DNA of 64,000 nt from assembly GCA_037783415.1 (NCBI GenBank), contig JAZGTN010000064.1, forward strand, positions 806,001 through 870,000, given 5' to 3'. The notes beneath the pieces are model-generated. The model made no database searches. It was given only the letters and a program-made list of their open reading frames with translations, and was not told the origin of the DNA. The position numbers and the translations under genes are program-made. Each line of letters opens with the position of its first letter. Positions within the stretch are counted from its first letter, which is position 1. Shown here in pieces: positions 13,501 to 28,500 of this stretch. Source of the DNA: Leptasterias polaris (lineage: Eukaryota > Echinodermata > Asteroidea > Forcipulatida > Asteriidae).

Positions 13501-16500
13501 CTGCCGTGGCATAAAGTAAGCTTTAGAAAGGCGCAAAATTGTGGGAAAAAATTGTGTTTCAATTCATTTCAAAATCTTGAAAATTTATAATATGTTGTTG
13601 TAATTTTACGTAAAAACAGTGAAAGGTAGGAACTTTAAAAGTCAACTTGCAAAAGTTGGAGATTTAAAAAAGTCAGTTTTTCAAAGTCCCCAAGTCGAAA
13701 TTCCGGCGACCAAAAGTCGGAAGAGTTTTATCTCTTAGCCGGAGAAACAGCTATATTAATGAAATTCATGAACTAAAAATATTACCCTTACTTGGATACA
13801 ACAATAATTTACACCAGAGACAACTGTATCAGTTTACGAGAATTTTAAACTTTAGCCACAGGCAGCTCATGACAGGCGGTTTGTACATGTATGTACAACG
13901 TACGGTGTCGGAAAACACATGGTTGTCAGCGTGGTGTTGCGTCAGCTTCTATTTGCCATGTGCAGTTCATAACGGGCGGTATAAATACCATGTGCGGTGT
14001 CTTCCACGCTCGCGGCCAATTTACAATTGCTTTATGTCTGCCGCGCATTTCGGTTATTTATTAAGTGATACATGTAGCAACATTGATTATTCACTTCATC
14101 AATTTTTTTAAGACCTCGGCGAACTGAATGCTTTTTAGGGCCTTAAATTTAGATAATCAAATTGAAGACTTTTTAATGCTTTTTAAGGATCCGCGGACAC
14201 CCTGTATGTGTGTGAGTCCATTAAACCTAATGGGCGGCGCTAATCCGTTTCTGAATGGTGAATGAATGTTCTGGAATTGTGTTTTAGAAGGCTCTGGAAC
14301 TTCAATGATAGTTTGAGTACTTTCCAGAAAAAGTTAAAAAATCCTTTATATACGGGCTGGGATAATTTTTTGACTAGTCAGGCGCGGATCCTGGGTGGGG
14401 GGGGGGGGGGGTTCCAGGGGGCACGTGCCCCCTGGGTAAATTTTGAAGAAAAAAAAAACCAAAACAAAAACTTAGCCACAAGTGTGTGTGTGGTATCTTT
14501 TCCCCCAGCGGCAGGATGGATTTCTTTTTCATCCTATGCCTATCAAATTTGTTTCTTTCTGCCAAAATGAATCTTTCATATGTCACTTGTAATTGCTTAG
14601 ATTTGCACGATAACATAAGCGATTGAAACCTGACGTGCCAATTTGTCATGGATAAAATATATTTCATGTCGTTCTGGCATTCAAGTGTAAAGACTACACT
14701 AAGCTTGAACTATATTTTTTGAATGAATATGCATGAAACCAGATATTGCAGCGACCAGATCCAAACGCGAGATTTGTGGGATTAAAATTTTCTTTGAGTA
14801 AAATTAGAAAACCACACACAACTGGTAAACAAACAAATGTGCACCGACATGGATTTACTTACCTGTGTATGTGCTTAATGACCAGTTTTTGTATGTTTGA
14901 GTACGAGTTCTCAACAGACTGTCCAAGTTTCTTCATTCCTTTTTCTGTTAACTCATGCAGTAAGAAAGCCTGAAGCTCCGGACTAGCACGACCCCATAAC
15001 AGCAGCTGAAGCAATTCATCACGTACACTTCCTGCTGTTTTCTTTTGCTGTTTGCAGAGGAAAAACAAGAAAATTCATGTTCATGTGCATAAAGGTTATT
15101 ACAGTTTTGCCTTGTTTGGATTGTGGTCAGAACATGTAACACTTGGGAGTTCCGAAATGCAAGAACCCAACATCCAATTTCAAGAAAAATAAATGTATAA
15201 ATACCATAAAACTTGTACATTATTGTGTGTTAAACCAACCTCTACATGAATAAAAAAATACAAATTAACTAAAACATCAATGCAAGCACACTCTTACAAA
15301 TGTGAGTATGTGTAACAGACCTCGGAATATTTGTATTCTTTCAGTAATCCAGAGGTCAAAAATTAACAGAGTGGGGCAAGTTTCTTTATCCACATTCAAT
15401 CACAGAGCCAATTGCTACAACTGTCAGCTTGGTCGGAAACTTTAGCAGATGCTCCCCTTGAATGTAACTATGTATTCACAGCGGAAGATCAATCGTCAAA
15501 AGTACCTACTGAATGGTTGCCACCTCAATGAAGAGGGAATGAACAAATATTGTAAGGGCTTGAAAGAAGTCATTCTGTCCTTTCTATAAAAGTAAAGTAG
15601 GTATATAGCAAAAGATCAGTTTGTTTTCCAATGGAGAATTTTTTTTTATTACATTATCTTTGTGAGCATTATATATATGAGTATACAGTATTTGACTGGA
15701 GTTTCAGATCAGAGTTAATTGTTTATGTGTTATATTTGTGACTATTGTAATAGTAATTTGTAATCTATTATAGCGTGGTTGATGGAACATTTCCAATTTC
15801 ATATACTTTCGAACTTCTCTTGGACAATACGCATGCACAATATCTTCCATGAGATGACTCTTGTGTAATGTAACTGCTTTGGTTTTTCATGATACATGTA
15901 CATAATCAATATCCCGACATACGGGGTCGTATGTAATTTTAAATCGGGGAAATTGTGAGGATGTGTAACACTAATATTATTCCGTAAATCGCAATTAGTT
16001 CCTTTAACCCCTTGTATCCGGGCAGAACCTTATCATTAGTGCATTCAATTTGTAGATTGTTAAAATATAGACCCCAAATGATGTCATCATTAAGAGGGTC
16101 ATAGTTTCAAGGTTCTCTTCTGAAGTTTCCACTCAAGAAGAAATCTTTATTAAAGATTTGTTTAATTACAAAAATGTTGTTACAATAGCAATTGTCTAAA
16201 GTTACTTTTTAATACTTTAGATTTGTCGACAAACATGCGCATGGATACATATGTTCCCTTTCGTGATTTGGTCGACCTCTCTTGATTTAGCTTGGAACAC
16301 GGACATTCTCTGTTGCTGGTGAGAGACCAATTTTACTTTAATTAAACTTTAAAATATGCATGTGATAAATCCCACTAGATTTAGTACATATCAAGGTGGG
16401 TTTTACTTATCAATAGGTTGTGGGAAAGCCGGGGAATTTGTGTGTTTTTGTAATGATTATTGGGCGATTGTTCTTTTGTTTAAAACAATGGCCATTCCGT

Positions 16501-19500
16501 ACATAGACTTTCTAGGGTTGTACGCTGTTTACTTTTTGGGTCATGACAACCGTTGCTAGACAGACTTAGCAATACTCGTTTTGAGTTTCTTCTAAGTTGA
16601 TGGTGATAGTATTTAAAAAATACAAATTGCTCTGTCTTATGTTCCTAGGTATTTACAACTGCCCTGCCGAGTGCAGGTTGTGCTAATTTTCATGTGAGTT
16701 CGGAGATTTAACCGAATGCTGGGTGAGTCTAACTCTTTTCAAAGATTAAGAAGAGAAACAGTTGTTAATTTCAATCATTGTATTTGTAAGTTAATTATTA
16801 CTTAGATAAATATTAAACGCAGACCTGTTATTCTGTATCTTATTACAGGGGTTTTTCTGTCTTTGACTTTGGTTGTAAATTAGCCAATAAAAACAATAAA
16901 GCCTAACGGGATCCAACCAACATTTCTACCCATCACTTTCTTTTGTTTTCGTCGTTTTCTTCGCCTCCTTCCTTGGGATCACTCCCTACCACGTTGTAAG
17001 GCCTACGCCTCAACAAAACAAGTTCTCCACCATAGTGGATTTACTACACAAACAACAAGACATTTTGTTTACATTAACATAAATGATTGTTACATTATTT
17101 CTTGAATCATACAAATGCGCCAGCATCATTTAAATGACAAACAAAATTACTCAACATCAGACAGATCATCTGCACATTTTCCAAACATTAATAATGCACT
17201 ACCTTCAAATAAAGTAATTTCAACAATTATTAAGATTTTTTCTATAAAGGAGCAACAAATTAAATTATCATGATGAATGATTTACATTGAAGAGCTTCCT
17301 TTGTGATATAAGTGACTTTATCTACTGTAGCTAAACATGTACTTACTTCTGCATACTTGGTCAACTTGGTTTCTATCTCTAACAGAATGTCTTCTCTTGC
17401 CTCTGACACAGAGCGTAACGTTGCACTCAGGTACTACATCAAAATCACACATTAGCTTTATTATTATCATTTTTCTTAGTTCGCATAAAATTTTAAATTA
17501 ATCGTTTCTTCAAAGGTTCAAAAAGAAATCTGTGGTGTATGTGCAGACTTTATTCCTTTACAAATACAGCTAGTCTTGACAAGATAAAGTCAGGTCCTGC
17601 AGATATTCTTTTAATTAACCACTACTAATCACTGACAGATGTGTTTTTGTCAATGTCTTAAATGAAAGAAAATAAATTCAAAAAGTACTTGAATACAAGG
17701 TCAAAATTCCTGACATTTGTCCTTTCGTCTGACAAACAAGAGTTTTTACAAGATATCAATACATTCAGCATGAGAGGCAAGTCAGAGATTCCAGCACACC
17801 TTGGTCGATTAAAACCAAGCGCATCTCTACTAGGTGAAATCATGGTCTCATTGTGACAACGATATTCTCAAAAGATAATTTGGTCAACAAATTTAGAAAA
17901 TGAATCCCGCCGCTTGGCCCTAAACATTTTTGGAAAACCCATACTGTACATAAGTGGTTAATAAAGAATTGAAAGGGGTTGATGATTTATTAGTCATTCA
18001 GGGAAGGACACAAAATTTGAGAAGTTAATGGAAAAAACTAACGATGGCCTTTGAGGCATGTCATAGCCAAGTTCTGATGTTCTGATCAGCAGAGTGTGGG
18101 TTCGAGTCTCGATCTTGATATTATTACTTCGCCCTTTGGATGGGACATAAATCTGTTGGTCCCAAGGGTTGTGTAATGCACGTTAAGGAAGGAAAACTTT
18201 TTAATGAAAGTAACTACATTCATTTTCAAAACATGTGTGAACAACTTGTAAACAGGTTGCTTTAGTATTACTTACCTCTAGAAATGTAAATATCTTACTA
18301 CTTTGAATAGCAAATTTGGTTAGCTCCTCACGTCTTGAAGAAATTAACACACAGTCAAGCTGGCTCAAGATATATAGAACAAAAAGTAATTTTATGATAC
18401 CACAATAAAGGCATGTTTCCTGTAAAACTCTCAAGTAATAATAACCTGTAGAGACAAGGATTCTTGCTGCATGCTCCCAAACCATGCAAACAGTCCAATT
18501 AATGTACTAATTCTTACATCCAAGTTGCAATATAAAGCATTGACTAAAATTGTAAACAAAAAAGAAAGAAAAACAAGGGGAAAAAACAAATCACCCCAAA
18601 ATTTCAATTCATAATTACAAAGAATTCAACAAACTAAAATGAACGTTTTGTTTCAATTCTCTTAAAATAAACCTGCACTTCAGGTTGGTTTTGTTCAGAT
18701 TAAAAGGCAGCCAAAAAATCCCAAAATACTCACAGAAAGAAGATGAACAGTGGGGTTGGGATCTGGGTCAACTCTGGACTCCATTACCAAAGAAAGGGAG
18801 CACAGGTCTCTTGATAAGGTTGCCGTTATGATTCTCCCACAAGTGATCTTAAAATATGGCAAATAACAAAATCAAAACAAGTCTTTATGAACTTTGTTCA
18901 GCTTCCCGAATCACTAGTACATGACAAGTACACTCAAAATTTTCCCCAAAAGTACGTGGGAAACCAAAAATACAATTGTAATGTCACTTGGGATATAACA
19001 AAGTGGTGATGTCACCTGGGATATAACAAAGTGGTGATGTCACCTGGGATATAACATAGTAATTATGTCGCCTGGGATATAACATAGTGGTGATATCACC
19101 TGGGATATAACAAAGAAGTGTTGTCAATTGAGATATAGCATAGTGGTTGTCAGCTGGGATATAGCATAGTGGTTATGTCACCTGGTATATAACAAAGTGG
19201 TGATGTCACCTAAGATTTGGTGATGTTCACCTGGGATATAACATAGTGGTTATGTAACCTGGGATATAACATAGTGGTTATGTAACCTAGGATATAACAT
19301 AGTGGTTATGTAACCTGGGATATAACATAGTGGTCAGTGTTCTCCACACACGTATTTTGGCCGCCCTGCCAAAGAATTGGCCGCCCTGCTAAAATAATTG
19401 GCCGCCCTGCCAAAAAAATGACAAACAGACTATTTTTAGCCTGCACTTAATACGATCAAACGAGTAGCCGACGAGCCAATCCCGACTTCTAAGCGGCAGC

Positions 19501-22500
19501 ATTGGAATTGCGATCGTTCATTTTAGTAGTATACAAACGTTAAAACACGATGCACACACAATCACATGGTTCTGACTGCTGAGTATCCACCGCTGCACGT
19601 GCATCGGCCCAACAACGTTCGGTCGGTAGTCCATGCATAGCGCATACACAACACACACGGTCCAAAGTCCAAGCTAACCAACATTCCGCACGCTGTGATT
19701 GGCCGTTGATTACCATATTCATAAGAGAGCTTGCTAGACTCCAACGCAGTACACGTTCACGAGCCGATAAAGAATTGCAACACACTGTGCCGCACGCCTG
19801 CAGATTCGTACAATGTACAGCCTTGAAGGATATTCAAACATTGACAACTTTTGCCGATAGAGGGCGTTGCGGGGCAAAGTTCATTGAATTTGTTCTCAAT
19901 GTGCGTACCGTGCGTTGTTTACCGATCGTTCAATCTCGACGATTTTATTGAAAACGAAGTTCTAAACAACGGAACCTCTAATCACAAATCCATGAAAATG
20001 GTTGTTGATGAAAAAGGTATTATTGAGGGCAGAAATTAGGGGATAAGATCGTCCAAAAAATGTTTGTTTGTAATTTTTTATTTGTTTTTCCGTTTCGAAA
20101 ATTGCACGTGTGTGGGCTATCCGATCACCACCACCAACGCATAGAAATCCAGCTTTCTAAAATCCAACACTGAGCGGCATATCCCTCTGATGTTTTTGGC
20201 GCGGCGCATAAAGCAAAATGTATAACAAATTGTAGGTTTTGAATTAGTTTTACAACAAGGTTGTTTCGACCGAATGAAATGGATGTCAATCATTCTCCTT
20301 ATTATAGTGTCGGGGCCCGGGGGTTAATAAGATTATTTTTAAGAAAAGGATTATCTCGGGTGTTTTTTCCTTTCACGTGCGATGACGTCATAAACCAACG
20401 GGCGCCATTTTGATGACGTCATGCTGCCCTCCCAAAGAAAAAGTCTGTGGAGAACACTGAGTGGTTATGTAACCTAGGATATAGCATAGTGGTTATGTAA
20501 CCTGGGATATAACATAGTGGTTATGTAACCTGGGATATAATGTAGCAATTATGTCACCTGGGATATAACAACGTGGTGATGTCACCTAGGATCCATAGTG
20601 GTTATGTAACCTGGGATATAACAAAGTGGTGATGTCACCTGGGATATAGCATAGTGGTGATGTCACCTGGGATATAACATTGTGGTGATGTCACCTGGGA
20701 TATACATGTAACATAGTGGTGATGTCACCTGGGATATAGCATAGTGGTGATGTCACCTGGGATATAGCATAGTGGTTATGTCACCTGGTATAACAAAAAA
20801 GTGGTGATGTCACCTGGGATATAGCATAGTGGTGATGTCACCTGGGATATAACATAGTGGTGATGTCACCTTGGATATAACATAGTGGTTATGTCACCTG
20901 GTATAACAAAAAAGTGGTGATGTCACCTGGGATATAGCATAGTGGTGATGTCACCTGGGATATAACATAGTGGTGATGTCACCTTGGATATAACATAGTG
21001 GTTATGTCACCTGGTATAACAAAAAAGTGGTGATGTCACCTGGGATATAGCATAGTGGTGATGTCACCTGGGATATAACATAGTGGTGATGTCACCTGGG
21101 ATATAACATAGTGGTGATGTCACCTGGGATATAGCATAGTGGTGATGTCACCTGGGATATAACAAAGTGGTGATGTCACCTGGGATATAGCATAGTGGTG
21201 ATGTCACCTGGGATATAACATTGTGGTGATGTCACCTGGGATATAACATAGTGGTGATGTCACCTGGGATATAGCATAGTGGTGATGTCACCTGGGATAT
21301 AGCATAGTGGTGATGTCACCTGGGATATAACATTGTGGTGATGTCACCTGGGATATAACATAGTGGTGATGTCACCTGGGATATAGCATAGTGGTGATGT
21401 CACTTGGGATATAACAAAGTGGTGATGTCACCTGGGATATAACAAAGTGGTGATGTCACCTGGGATATAGCATAGTGGTGATGTCACCTGGGATATAACA
21501 AAGTGGTGATGTCACCTGGGATATAGCATAGTGGTGATGTCACCTGGGATATAACATTGTGGTGATGTCACCTGGGATATAACATAGTGGTGATGTCACC
21601 TGGGATATAGCATAGTGGTGATGTCACCTGGGATATAACATAGTGGTGATGTCACCTGGGATATAACATAGTGGTGATGTCACCTGGGATATAACATAGT
21701 GGTGATGTCACCTGGGATATAGCATAGTGGTGATGTCACCTGGGATATAACAAAGTGGTGATGTCACCTGGGATATAGCATAGTGGTGATGTCACCTGGG
21801 ATATAACATTGTGGTGATGTCACCTGGGATATAACATAGTGGTGATGTCACCTGGGATATAGCATAGTGGTGATATCACCTGGGATATAGCATAGTGGTG
21901 ATGTCACCTGGGATATAACATTGTGGTGATGTCACCTGGGATATAACATAGTGGTGATGTCACCTGGGATATAGCATAGTGGTGATGTCACTTGGGATAT
22001 AACAAAGTGGTGATGTCACCTGGGATATAACAAAGTGGTGATGTCACCTGGGATATAGCATAGTGGTGATGTCACCTGGGATATAACAAAGTGGTGATGT
22101 CACCTGGGATATAGCATAGTGGTGATGTCACCTGGGATATAACATTGTGGTGATGTCACCTGGGATATAACATAGTGGTGATGTCACCTGGGATATAGCA
22201 TAGTGGTGATGTCACCTTGGATATAACATAGTGGTGATGTCACCTGGGATATAACATAGTGGTGATGTCACCTGGGATATAGCATAGTGGTGATGTCACC
22301 TGGGATATAGCATAGTGGTGATGTCACCTGGGATATAACATTGTGGTGATGTCACCTGGGATATAACATAGTGGTGATGTCACCTGGGATATAGCATAGT
22401 GGTGATGTCACCTGGGATATAGCATAGTGGTGATGTCACCTGGGATATAACATTGTGGTGATGTCATACCTGGGATATAACATAGTGGTGATGTCACCTG

Positions 22501-25500
22501 GGATATAGCATAGTGGTGATGTCACTTGGGATATAACAAAGTGGTGATGTCACCTGGGATATAACAAAGTGGTGATGTCACCTGGGATATAACAAAGTGG
22601 TGATGTCACCTGGGATATAGCATAGTGGTGATGTCACCTGGGATATAGCATAGTGGTGATGTCACCTGGGATATAACATTGTGGTGATGTCACCTGGGAT
22701 ATAACATAGTGGTGATGTCACCTGGGATATAGCATAGTGGTGATGTCACTTGGGATATAGCATAGTGGTGATGTCACCTGGGATATAGCATAGTGGTGAT
22801 GTCACCTGGGATATAGCATAGTGGTGATGTCACCTGGGATATAGCATACATGTAGTGGCGATGTCACCTGGGATATAATGTAGCGGTGATGTCACCTGGG
22901 ATATTACTTAGTGATGATGTCACCTAGGTTAAAGCAAGATATTGTAGTCACCTCTTTAGTAGAATAACTTTGTTGACTGACTTGTGACATATCCACTTCA
23001 CCAATGGCAGCAATGCCATATGCATATAACTGAATTCTTCCTCCATTTAAACCAACTACCAATATATTCAACCTGAAATCATACAAAAAATATTATCAAT
23101 AGCCTTTTTATTGCATATAATTAAATAACTGACCATAAGTGAATTCTTTAAAATAAAAGGGAATGTTTCTTTGGACAGTGGATCATCACTTCCAGTTTCT
23201 AACACAGTGGTTTTTAATGTAAACATTGATAGTCTTGAAGGTAGGGTCATTATTATTATGAATAATATTATTGGTTTATCAAATTGGGGTCTAGATTGCA
23301 TTCTACTACTTTTTTCCTTTCTTTTTTGGACAAGTTAATTACAAATAATGATGTGAACATGTACTGCCCCTTCAAACATTTGATTGATGAATTCATCATA
23401 GACGTAAGTAACATCACTTTCTCCAAGTACTAGTGGTATGAATCATGAATTATGAATCATAAACCATAACACATAAGTCATACATGTATAGAATTAGTGT
23501 TTGTAATGTCACAAACACTGCATACTAATATAATTAACTCTGAATTTGGAGCATATTCACACCTCTTCTGTCCCTTCAGTCTTTTAGCATCCTCCACATT
23601 GTCTTCAGCAAACACCTTGGCTGAATGTCTACAATAATTGAAAGACACAAATTCATGCAACGTCACTTTAGAGAAACAGAAACAGGTAATAATCTCTGTG
23701 CAGTTATTTACTGGACTGACCCATTAAGCCCATCCATCATAGCAATTGCCCAGCAACAGTGTGGAAGAACACAGACATTTCTGACTCTTTATCAGCAAGC
23801 CTGCAAAAATGTACCACATACAAAATATGCAACTTGCACTGGCTATCCTAAAGTTAGCAGCTTGTTTACACTTCGTATTGAGATTTCAATGTGCCAGACT
23901 TTTGTCTGGCTTTTAATAGCCAACATCATTCAGAAGCAGAGCTACACTAGTAAGCAAAAAATGTGCTTTAAAGTTGTAATAATAGCTTTCAAAAATTTTG
24001 CCCAGAGCTTAAATAATGTTGCTTAAAAATAATCTTAATTTTTCAATTACAAACTAAAGGCAAGAAAGTAACCTCAGCTGAGACACTTGTGAAAGTTGCA
24101 GGTGGTAAAAAATGGTTTTGGGAAAGGTAATTCTATTTCCCATAACAAAGTAGGTTTTAGACACTACTAATCATAACAATCTTCACACATCATAAGACTA
24201 AATCAATACAAGCTTAAGTGATAGTTAGACGTATTTCACAACTATGTTTTACGTGCAATATGGGTTAAATATTACCGTATTTTCTTGCGGATAAGGCGCT
24301 CGGCGGACAAGACGCAGGACCCTAAAATGACCCCAAAAAATTTCAAACGTCAGCAGAAAAGGCGCACCGCCGCACAAGACGCATGTTTAACAGCACACAG
24401 AAGAACACCAGGCGCCACCCGGTGTCGGTACATTGACACAAAGACGTCATTTTGTTGCCTTTTGGAGCGTTCACACTATTCGAAGCATGAATGAAACCGT
24501 AACCACATGGGCGTGTAGAGCCATGCAGAAAAGACCAACGTAAATTGATACCGACCTTCGTCCATCCAAACCATTCAGCCAACGCTGTGCATTGTTAATA
24601 ATATGAAGTCCGGCCCAATCAGCGGCCAGAAACAATGGTCCACGCACTGTCTGAAGATATTGCAACACGAACCCAGGCCCTCCTGGCATGAACATCCGAC
24701 GTCCCACAATGAGGATCCTTGCTGATAAAGACAGGTTACCAGTCTAAGTCCCTCCGAGCCAGTAGATGTTGCGCCCTCTACCGGTGACTAATACCAAAAC
24801 TAGCGTCGCCTTTATATATACCTTACGCAAATAATCCCCACACCCGGGAAGACGTAACAAAATGTTTCATTATATATATTTGTTTAAGTTTTTGTAATGT
24901 GTTTCTTTTTGTATATAAAATTCTTTTCCATTATTTCAAACCTTTAATTTGTTAATCTCGTTCGTAAGATTTTGTTTTAAAGTTCTTTTTATTTATTTCA
25001 AACTTATAATCTCGTTCATAAGATATTTGTTTAAAACATCTATCCTCTTCTTAAATAATGTTAGTTTTGTTTTCAAGGGTCATTACCTTGTTTTCAAGGA
25101 TAATTTTTTTTATTTGACTAAAAAGAGGCAATTAAAAAATGAATATTTGAACGTTTAATGAAACAAACGAAAGTGCAATTCGTATAGGTTGGCCAACAAA
25201 CATTGGTACTTAATTATCCCATCCTTAAATAGTACGTCAAGCCATAATAGTACGTCAAGCACACTTCGGAGATATTCTGTACAATAAAAACCCTCAAAGT
25301 TCACCACACAATAGAGGTTGGGTGAATGCCGTTTGTACAACAGCATTGACAGTAAATCTGATTGCAGCATTTTCGGAACGAATACGCGGCCACACAGAAA
25401 AACGTTTGTACGACGCCGACGTCTGTTGGACCGAAAGTACCAACACATTGCGGCATTGTTGGAATGAAAGCACGGTCATGGGGGATGAACAAGTTGCGGC

Positions 25501-28500
25501 ATTGTTGGAATGAAAGGACAGTCTGGGGGATTGCGGCATGATTGTTGAAACGAAAATACGGTCTCAGTGTCTGGATAGTTGAGCCTTGTTTGACGGCATT
25601 ATTGAGTAAGGATTCTTCACACAAAGACCGTTGATTTGAACTGGACAAAATAAAGGTATTATTTTACGCAGTGATCATCAAAAAAAAATCAATCGTCAGC
25701 AGACAAGGCGCATCGAAAGATAAGACGCACCGATATTTTTGGGGTCTAAAAAGTCAGATAAGACGCGTCTTGTCCGCAAGAAAATACGGTACTTACAATT
25801 TTGCAAGAGGAGGTAACTTGGGCAAGAATATATCTGATCCATCCTCAAACAAATCCCTGTCACTGCCTTTAGATTCTTCAGTCTGGTCTCTTGTTGCAAC
25901 CCACTGCATACATGTAATGGCTGATGTCAACATAACAGTGTGTAGTACATCAGCATTCTCAACACTACATAGAAGCATCTGACCACTTGTGTATCCTACA
26001 GCAAGAACTACACAGATAATCCATATATATATTATTGGAAAATAATTCTTTTATCAATAATTGCAGTTTCTTCAACCCTTTTCATCAGTGATTTTTTTAC
26101 ATAACTAATTTTAAAAAAAATTATTAGTGTTTTATCCACATGTTGATAAATTTCACCTAAAACTCAAACAAAATATAAAACAATCCACTGTTGTTTGTAC
26201 ATGTAAATTTCATCCATATAATCATTTGTCTGGTTACTGTTTTTTTTTACTTGGAGTTTGGCAAAATGTTGTTTTGTATTTTATTAAATTTTTATATGCG
26301 GTACTTTTCCTCATCCCATAATGTCAGTAAATATGAATTGTTTTTGACAAACATAACTAGAAATGTCAACCTAAATAAAAGATGTTGATTATTGGAGCAC
26401 GGAGTACATGTGTGTTCTCCATTTTAAAAATGACACATAATGCATAGGTTCCACAGTGTAGAAACAGCCTTGTTAAAAGGCCACAAATGACATCATGCTG
26501 GCTGTCCACAACAAAAAGACCGTCCTATTGGTACTTGACCTATCGGCAGCCAGCCTTCGACACGATTGACCATGACATCCTCTTGCATAGACTGCAGCAG
26601 CAATTTGGGGTTCACGGAATTGCTCTTGCTTGGTTCAAATCATACTTGCATAATCGTTCCCAGTCTGTTAATTTGTCAGGGGAATTGTCAGAGTGTGCCA
26701 CAAGGATCTACTGTAGGGCCTCTGCTTTTTACCTTACATATCTCCCTTTGGCCTCCATGCCCATTTTTAAGCAGACGACACACAGCTTTACACCAACTTT
26801 TCTCTCAGTATACCAAACAATGATACTAACAAGCAACATATTCTTGAAACATACTTAGATAACATATGCAGGCAAATGGCAACCAATCTACTGAAACTCA
26901 ACACCAGCAAAAACCAATGTCTCGTCATTCGCTCACCTCATCTCAGACAGGAGGTTAATATTCCATGCATACGCATTGGTGACGCTCTGGTTGCTCCTTG
27001 CTCTAATGCACGTAACCTCGGCGTTGTTTTCGACAGGTTTAAGAACCTTGACCCACATACCACCAAAGTCTGTCAGTCTTCTTACGCGCATCTACATGTA
27101 CGTCGTATAGCAGCAATCAGAGCTTCTCTTTCAGTTCATACAGCTGAACAACTCATCCAGCTGAACAACTCATCCACGCTTTCATCTCATCAAGACTCGA
27201 CTTCTGCAACAGTTTACTTACAGGACAACCTCAGCAATCATTAATGCACCTTCAGAAAGTCCAAATTGCGTCCGCCCGCCAACTCACCAAAACAAGATCA
27301 TCTGATCACATAACACCTATATTACACATTATCTTCAAGCAGGCTTGAATATTCGATTCTGATTGGTCGATCCAGAGCAACAAGGATACGTGTGATATAA
27401 ACTTATATCGCACGGCCCATATCACACCCTGCGTATTGTGTGTTCTAACTCCGGTGCGTCATGCATCTTTACTGCACGTCAAGTCTTTACTGCGCGTCTG
27501 CGTCCCATATCCAACTCGACCTTCGTCCAATCCAGTTATACCCACGCAGAGTGACTGTGCGCATGGTGTACAGTAACTGCATTTAGTTGGTCATTGGTAT
27601 GCAATTACTTGCTACTTGTCGGTGAATTTCAGTCAGTAGAGAGGTTTCGCAAGCGTACGGATACAGATACAGATACGGATATGATAACCGTATCCGTTCA
27701 CGTCAGACACGTGTTGGATTTTGTTTCGCAAAATATAGGTATGTGTCACTTGAGGGCGCTCGCATTCATCATGGCGACGCCCAGAGAGAGGGATGAACTT
27801 GTACGTTTTGCGATTGAAAATGACGACGAAGATATGGTTATTTTCCTCATGTTACTAAATTTCGGGCCGACAACATATAACCCTGATATTGCAAGATTTA
27901 GTTTAGAAACTTTAACAGATATTCAGTGTCTAAGTAGCTTCAGGTTTGACAAACAGTCGATCCGACGACTGACCACAGCCCTTCGTTTGCCTGAACGTTT
28001 TGTTTGCCCGAATAGAACAGTCGTTAGTGGGCAGGATGCTCTATGTGTCCTCCTCAGAAGGTTGGTTTATCCAAATAGGCTTGTTGATTTGGAACCATTT
28101 TTTGGCCGTCCTAAATCTACCTTATCATTGATTATCAATACAACTCTGAACTACCTCTATGATATACATGGACACCTCCTGATAAACTTTAACCAGCCCT
28201 GGTTAATCAATAGATTACAGAGATATGTAGATGCAATCCACCAGAAAGGTGCTCCCCTAAGTAACTGCTTTGGATTTGTAGATGGAACTGTACGGCCCAT
28301 ATGTAGACCTACTCGGAACCAGCGAGTATGTTACAATGAGCATAAGCGTATTCACTCATTGAAGTTCCAGTCAGTAGTCGTGCCAGATGGCATGATAGCT
28401 AACATGTTTGGACCAGTAGAAGGAAGGAGGCATGACTGTGCACTGCTTCGTGAAAGTCGACTCGGTGATATGCTCGATAGGCTGCAAGCTGATGGTGTGG

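Noticed and set aside
18955..22925. CRISPR-like regular repeats
   Set aside because: The units are contiguous with no unique spacers, and the window is clearly eukaryotic.
23625..24026. 133-codon open frame on the plus strand
   Set aside because: It overlaps APC4 exon 4 on the other strand and carries no family signature.
27594..27770. Upstream extension of the Harbinger transposase to an earlier Met
   Set aside because: The Met at 27594 lies outside the element's left terminal repeat, and the extension encodes the repeat itself (Thr-Asp run).
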